Shown: positions 5,967 through 9,763 of the stretch, piece after piece | How positions within the stretch are numbered: position 1 is the stretch's first letter | Layout of the letters: each line of letters begins with the position of its first letter | From: Candidatus Latescibacterota bacterium | Lineage (GTDB): Bacteria; JAAXHH01; JABIQT01 | DNA length: 9,763 nucleotides | NCBI GenBank assembly: GCA_018667995.1 | Contig: JABIQT010000823.1 | Location: 1 to 9,763, forward strand | Direction of reading: 5' to 3' | Made by a program: the position numbers and the translations under genes | Notes under the pieces: generated by a model | Databases searched by the model: none | Told to the model about the DNA's origin: nothing | What the model saw: only the letters and a program-made list of their open reading frames with translations

Positions 5967-7457
5967 CTAGCTGCCAGCCTTCGATAGTTGCGTTTCAGTT
6001 TCTATAGCAGAGGTCTGTGTGGTCTGCAAGAGTTTTTGAACCGATGCGTCCATAGTTTTCAGGAATGGTTGCGGGTACACACCGATCCAAATAATCATAC
6101 CCGCCAAACATGCGCAGACGACAAACTCACGGGTGCCGAGATCCTTTATCTGGCCCAGGCGTTGATTCTTCAATGGACCAAACATGAGGTGTCTATACAT
6201 CCGAAGCATGTAGACGGCGGCAAGAATAACGCCCAATGTGGCCAGAATAGCCAACAATTGGTGGGTCTGAAACGCTCCTACGAGTATGAGAAACTCACCA
6301 ACGAAATTGCTCAGGCCAGGAAGACCGAGCGATGCGAGGGTAAAAACCATCAGGAACCCACCAAATACAGGAATCGTATGCCACAGGCCACCATAGGTGT
6401 TCATATCCCAGGATTTTCCGCGTTCCTCCAGCATCATGAGCGCCAGAAAAAGTCCACCCGTTGATAAACCGAGGCTGACGATCTGAAGAACGGCGCCCTG
6501 AATCCCCTGCTCGTTCAACGCGAATACACCAAGTACAATAAATCCTGAGTGACTAATCGTTGAATATGCCACCAATTTCTTCAAGTCCGTTTGTGCGAGT
6601 GCAACCAGCGCACCGTATATGATACCAATTACGGCAAGGGCGCATAGCCATGGTGCAAGAATAGGGAGTGTCTCAGGAAACATTGGAAGCGAGAAGCGAA
6701 GGAAACCGTAAGCAGCCATCTTTACGACAACCACTGCGAGAACGATGGCATCAGGGAGCCAGGTATGAAACGGGAACATAGGGACCTTCACCGCAAAGGC
6801 GACGATAAAAGCCAGTGCAAGCCATATCTGGATTCCGGCAGGTATACTAGTCTGATACAGTAAGAAGAGATCGAAACTCATCAAACCCGTCTGTTGGAAG
6901 TGTAAATAGACAAGGGTAATCAAGGCTATCAGCATGAGAAGACTGCCGAAGACCGCAAACATGAAGAACTTCACGGCGGCGTAGGTCCGTTTTTCATATC
7001 CCCAGATGCCGATCAGAAAATACATGGGGATGAGCATGCCTTCCCAGAACAAGTAAAACAGGAAGACGTCAAACGATAGGAATACGCCGAGAAGGGCCGA
7101 TTCCATAAGAAGCATGAAGATATGGTATTCCCTCACCCTATCGGTGATGGCATTCCATGAACCCAGCAGCGCAAGGGGCCACATGAACGCAGTTAAGCCC
7201 ACCAGCAACAGGCTGATTCCGTCCGTTCCCAGGTAATAACTGATGCCGAACTGTTCGATCCAAGCGTTCCGTTCGACAAACTGCAATTCACCGCTGGCGT
7301 CGTTGAAGGCACCATAAAGTATGAGGAAGAGAACGAAGACTGCCAGTGACGCGATCAATCCGATGAGGCGAATCACAGACTTTTGCTTCACAAACAGCAA
7401 CAAGATAGCGCTAACGATCGGTATAAAGACCAATGATGAGAGAATGGGAAAACCCAT
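5967..7457 (-). CDS. nuoM: NADH:quinone oxidoreductase subunit M with a 9-residue deletion
   Basis: A 496-residue inner-membrane antiporter-like subunit of complex I. Key residues are E139 in FWEG (TM5), K163, K224 in KVPMFPFH (TM7), H231, K246 (TM8), DLKKLVAYSTISHSGF (291-306) and E388 in FVGEF (TM12). The family reads LPDAHxEAPTAGSVxLAGxLLKM; here LPDA (234-237) is followed at once by IVLAVVVVKM, so the nine residues equivalent to HVEAPTAGS are absent. The TM7-to-TM8 lysine spacing is 22, against 31 in E. coli NuoM (K234, K265 from memory). The TM8 Lys to TM12 Glu spacing is 142 in both, so the change is local and in frame. The start is supported by AAGGA 5 bases upstream (7463-7467). It follows the methyltransferase by 38 bases. 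Identity is certain; whether this subunit pumps normally is open. Confidence 0.96.
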   Translation of the reverse strand: MGFPILSSLVFIPIVSAILLLFVKQKSVIRLIGLIASLAVFVLFLILYGAFNDASGELQFVERNAWIEQFGISYYLGTDGISLLLVGLTAFMWPLALLGSWNAITDRVREYHIFMLLMESALLGVFLSFDVFLFYLFWEGMLIPMYFLIGIWGYEKRTYAAVKFFMFAVFGSLLMLIALITLVYLHFQQTGLMSFDLFLLYQTSIPAGIQIWLALAFIVAFAVKVPMFPFHTWLPDAIVLAVVVVKMAAYGFLRFSLPMFPETLPILAPWLCALAVIGIIYGALVALAQTDLKKLVAYSTISHSGFIVLGVFALNEQGIQGAVLQIVSLGLSTGGLFLALMMLEERGKSWDMNTYGGLWHTIPVFGGFLMVFTLASLGLPGLSNFVGEFLILVGAFQTHQLLAILATLGVILAAVYMLRMYRHLMFGPLKNQRLGQIKDLGTREFVVCACLAGMIIWIGVYPQPFLKTMDASVQKLLQTTQTSAIETETQLSKAGS

Positions 7458-7495
7458 GAGTTTCCTTTTAAAAAGACGTTCGCAGCTAAGAGCAA

Positions 7496-8335
7496 CTATG
7501 CCGCTCTTGCCAGTACCCCAACTATATCTCCATAACCAAATCTGTTGATCGCTCCAAACAAACAGCGTCTGATCTGACCTTTAAGGGTTTTTGGATAGTC
7601 TGTTGGCGCGTACGGAATCCACCTTCCAGACCAGATGACTTCCAACCCTTGATTGCTAATGACATCCGTCAATGTTCGTTGTGTGTAAGCCCACACATGC
7701 CCCGGGGTCGTTACTCCCAGCCATCGGCCTCTGTAAACTGCCCAGGCAATCGGGCTTGAGACATCTGGCGTTTCAATGTAAACAAGACCACCTGGGTTCA
7801 AACGCTCTCGAATTGCTTTCAACGCGGAATCAGGCCGCTCAATGTGCTCCAAGACGTGACTCATAGTGATTACGTCGAACGGTTCGACCGATTCAGGCAT
7901 ATTCTCCAAATAGGTGCTGTGTATCTCAAAGCCGTTCCTGCTCACAAACTCGCAAAAAGCGGGGTTTACATCGAGACCAACAGGGTCCCAGCCTCGGTCT
8001 CTGGCAGCCTTTAGAAGACCACCAAATTTACATCCAACGTCCAGTATCCGTCCGCCAGATTTAAATGATTCTACCAGATCAAGGATTCCATTTCCGTGGT
8101 TGAAGGCCACAACATCGCCGTCCTCCATCAGATCGATCTGGCGCCCCGTTTCACCATCATTGAGGCTCTCCACACCCTCCTCATGCATAAGGATCGGCCA
8201 AAGGTGCAGGAGGTTACAGCCACGGCATGCTACGAGTTGTATATCACCAAATGTCCACCGTGAACTTGCATCGAATTCACGCCCACCACAGTTAAAGCAC
8301 TCTTCAATGTGATCTTCGTTGCGACTCCAATTCAT
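7496..8335 (-). CDS. Class I SAM-dependent methyltransferase with N-terminal zinc-ribbon-like motif
   Basis: A 279-residue soluble methyltransferase. An N-terminal Cys set, C13-X2-C16 and C37-X2-C40, could bind zinc. The Rossmann core follows: motif I ILDVGCKFGG (97-106), the acidic SAM-ribose residue in GLDVNP (D122), DVITMSHVLEHI (154-165) and LNPGGLVYIETP (179-190). This arrangement (Methyltransf_23-like with a Cys ribbon) is common in surface-polysaccharide and sugar-modification clusters. UbiG/UbiE-type quinone methyltransferases lack the N-terminal ribbon, so a quinone role is less likely despite the setting. The gene lies between nuoL (40-base gap) and nuoM (38-base gap) in the same direction, and GGTGA lies just before the ATG. 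That placement is unusual for a nuo operon. Nothing mobile flanks it, and its base composition is not visibly different. Substrate unknown. Confidence 0.88.
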   Translation of the reverse strand: MNWSRNEDHIEECFNCGGREFDASSRWTFGDIQLVACRGCNLLHLWPILMHEEGVESLNDGETGRQIDLMEDGDVVAFNHGNGILDLVESFKSGGRILDVGCKFGGLLKAARDRGWDPVGLDVNPAFCEFVSRNGFEIHSTYLENMPESVEPFDVITMSHVLEHIERPDSALKAIRERLNPGGLVYIETPDVSSPIAWAVYRGRWLGVTTPGHVWAYTQRTLTDVISNQGLEVIWSGRWIPYAPTDYPKTLKGQIRRCLFGAINRFGYGDIVGVLARAA

Positions 8336-8375
8336 CTTTCACCGAATCATCTGTAGTCCAGGCAGCCCGCTTGAA

Positions 8376-9763
8376 TTAACGCAGGAAACCAGCAAAATAG
8401 CCGATAATCAAAACGGCACCGATTACCATGGCCAATGCATAGTTCTGGACCACTCCAGTTTGCATGTATCTTGCTATGCTGCCAATGCCGCGAACCAGCA
8501 AAGCAGAAATCGTTATCAGTCCGTCAATTAAACCTACGTCAATGACCTTCCAGAAGACCCAAGAAATAGTTTTGATCGGGCGAACTATAACCGTATCGTA
8601 AATCTCATCAACGTAGTATTTGTTCAGAAGAATTTTGTGTAACCCCTGAGGCGCTGCGTGCCCCGGAACTGTACTTCGAGCCACATATATGCCATATGCA
8701 ATTCCGATCCCGGCGACAGCCACTCCCATGGAAAGCATCATCAAGCCCAATTCAAGGGAGACCGGAGGGTGCGAATTCTCAGCGCCACCAATTACGGGTG
8801 AGAGAAATTCGCCAAATCGGTTTCCGCCTTCGATAATTGGAATCCACACAAATCCACCGACGACTGATAGACCAGCAAGCAGGATTAATGGAACACTCAT
8901 TACGGACGGAGTCTCATGCACCGAATCTGCTTCAGCCTCTGACAATCGACTCTTGCCGTGAAAAGTTAAAAACATAAGCCTGAACATGTAGAAGGCAGTC
9001 ATGAAGGCAGCTGCCAGTCCAATCACCCAGAGAGCGGGACTGTTGTCAAATGCGGCCCAGAGTATCGCATCCTTACTGAAAAAGCCAGACAGCGGAAATA
9101 TCCCTGATATAGCGAGGGCGGCCACCATCATCGTTATATATGTACGCGGCATGGCCGATTTCAATCCGCCCATATTCCGGAGGTCCTGAGCATCCTTATC
9201 GCCCGAAAATGAGTGCTCAAGTGTGTGTATTACACTTCCGGCTCCCATAAAGAGCAATGCCTTAAAGAAAGCGTGTGTCATTAAGTGAAAGATACCGGCA
9301 GCAAAAGCACCGACACCGCAGGCAAGAAACATAAATCCGAGCTGGCTGATGGTAGAATATGCCAAAACGCGCTTTATATCTCGTTGCACCAAACCGATTG
9401 AAGCCGCAAAGATTGCAGTGAGGGCTCCTACAACCGCCACAATAGCCATTGACACAGGAGACATCACGAACAGGGCGTTGCAGCGGACGACCATGTAGAC
9501 ACCGGCAGTTACCATAGTAGCGGCGTGGATGAGCGCGCTCACCGGTGTTGGTCCTTCCATGGCATCAGGAAGCCATACATGCAGAGGTACCTGTGCCGAT
9601 TTTCCCATGGCCCCTACGAAAAGCAATATAGTTATGGCAGTGACAACCGGTCCCAAAACGCTCTCAGGTGTAGCGAAGACCTCTTTGAACGTGAGGGAAC
9701 CTGTCGTTACGAAGATCAGAAGCATACCTATTATGAATGCAAAATCACCAACGCGGTTGACCA
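8376..9763 (-). CDS. nuoL: NADH:quinone oxidoreductase subunit L (5' end outside window)
   Basis: The C-terminal 461 or so residues of the largest antiporter-like subunit of complex I, at the far end of the membrane arm. The frame is open to the window edge; the visible protein begins VNRVGDFAFIIGM, a conserved NuoL segment, so the ATG at 9725 is internal and not the start. About 175 residues are missing, judging from E. coli numbering. Counting from that internal Met, K42 (GKSAQVPLHVWLPDAMEGPTP), K155 (THAFFKALLFM) and K218 (FFSKDAILW) correspond to the E. coli proton-path lysines K229, K342 and K399. The end has LNKYYVDEIYDTVIVRPI, leading into the long lateral amphipathic helix and the final anchor helix that define NuoL, so the C-terminus is intact with a TAA stop. 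The TM7-TM8 segment, unlike that of NuoM here, is complete. Confidence 0.97.
   Translation of the reverse strand, partial: VNRVGDFAFIIGMLLIFVTTGSLTFKEVFATPESVLGPVVTAITILLFVGAMGKSAQVPLHVWLPDAMEGPTPVSALIHAATMVTAGVYMVVRCNALFVMSPVSMAIVAVVGALTAIFAASIGLVQRDIKRVLAYSTISQLGFMFLACGVGAFAAGIFHLMTHAFFKALLFMGAGSVIHTLEHSFSGDKDAQDLRNMGGLKSAMPRTYITMMVAALAISGIFPLSGFFSKDAILWAAFDNSPALWVIGLAAAFMTAFYMFRLMFLTFHGKSRLSEAEADSVHETPSVMSVPLILLAGLSVVGGFVWIPIIEGGNRFGEFLSPVIGGAENSHPPVSLELGLMMLSMGVAVAGIGIAYGIYVARSTVPGHAAPQGLHKILLNKYYVDEIYDTVIVRPIKTISWVFWKVIDVGLIDGLITISALLVRGIGSIARYMQTGVVQNYALAMVIGAVLIIGYFAGFLR

Noticed and set aside
5988-6464. Plus-strand open frame of 158 codons
   Set aside because: Antisense to the well conserved C-terminal part of nuoM; its composition is that of a shadow frame.
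7914-8312. Plus-strand open frame of 132 codons, Ser/Pro/Arg-rich
   Set aside because: Shadow of the methyltransferase gene, whose SAM-binding motifs are clear on the opposite strand.
7496-8335. Methyltransferase as a ubiquinone or menaquinone methyltransferase
   Set aside because: Its genomic position invites this, but the N-terminal Cys ribbon and general layout match sugar or polysaccharide-cluster methyltransferases better than UbiE/UbiG/MenG.
7458-8375. Insertion-element or target-site repeats flanking the methyltransferase gene
   Set aside because: The two junctions share only a 5-base match (GCAGC), which is no more than chance.

Overview
This window looks like ordinary bacterial chromosome at about 50% G+C by eye. 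Every supported gene lies on the minus strand, so transcription runs from base 9763 towards base 1. Genes for the membrane arm of a 14-subunit type complex I, together with a WaaE/KdtX-like glycosyltransferase and other surface-glycan type enzymes, suggest a Gram-negative-type bacterium that respires with quinones. I cannot place the phylum from this sequence. No mobile element, tRNA, rRNA or CRISPR array was seen, and no stretch longer than about 300 bases lacks a gene.

Region A (about 4509-9763) holds the end of a nuo operon: nuoL (5' end outside the window), a class I SAM-dependent methyltransferase, nuoM and nuoN. NuoL, NuoM and NuoN are the three antiporter-like proton-pumping subunits of NADH:quinone oxidoreductase. 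Two things stand out. The methyltransferase is an unexpected passenger between nuoL and nuoM. NuoM also lacks nine residues of a strongly conserved segment between its TM7 and TM8 lysines, although the rest of the protein is normal and in frame.

Region B (4268-4508) is a 241-base gap. It contains a C8 run just after the nuoN stop, an 8-bp inverted repeat, and a good sigma70-type promoter (TTGACA, 17-base spacer, TATGTT). The promoter faces the downstream genes and probably starts a second transcription unit.

Region C (1-4267) holds a long-chain polyprenyl diphosphate synthase, a GT2 glycosyltransferase, a radical SAM/SPASM protein overlapping it by 14 bases, a GT4 glycosyltransferase, and the first 22 codons of a further gene that resembles DUF4037 proteins. 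The polyprenyl synthase could supply the quinone tail used by complex I or the lipid carrier used by the glycosyltransferases. The GT2, radical SAM and GT4 genes look like part of a surface-polysaccharide or lipopolysaccharide-core locus. The methyltransferase inside nuo resembles enzymes of such loci more than it resembles anything in respiration.
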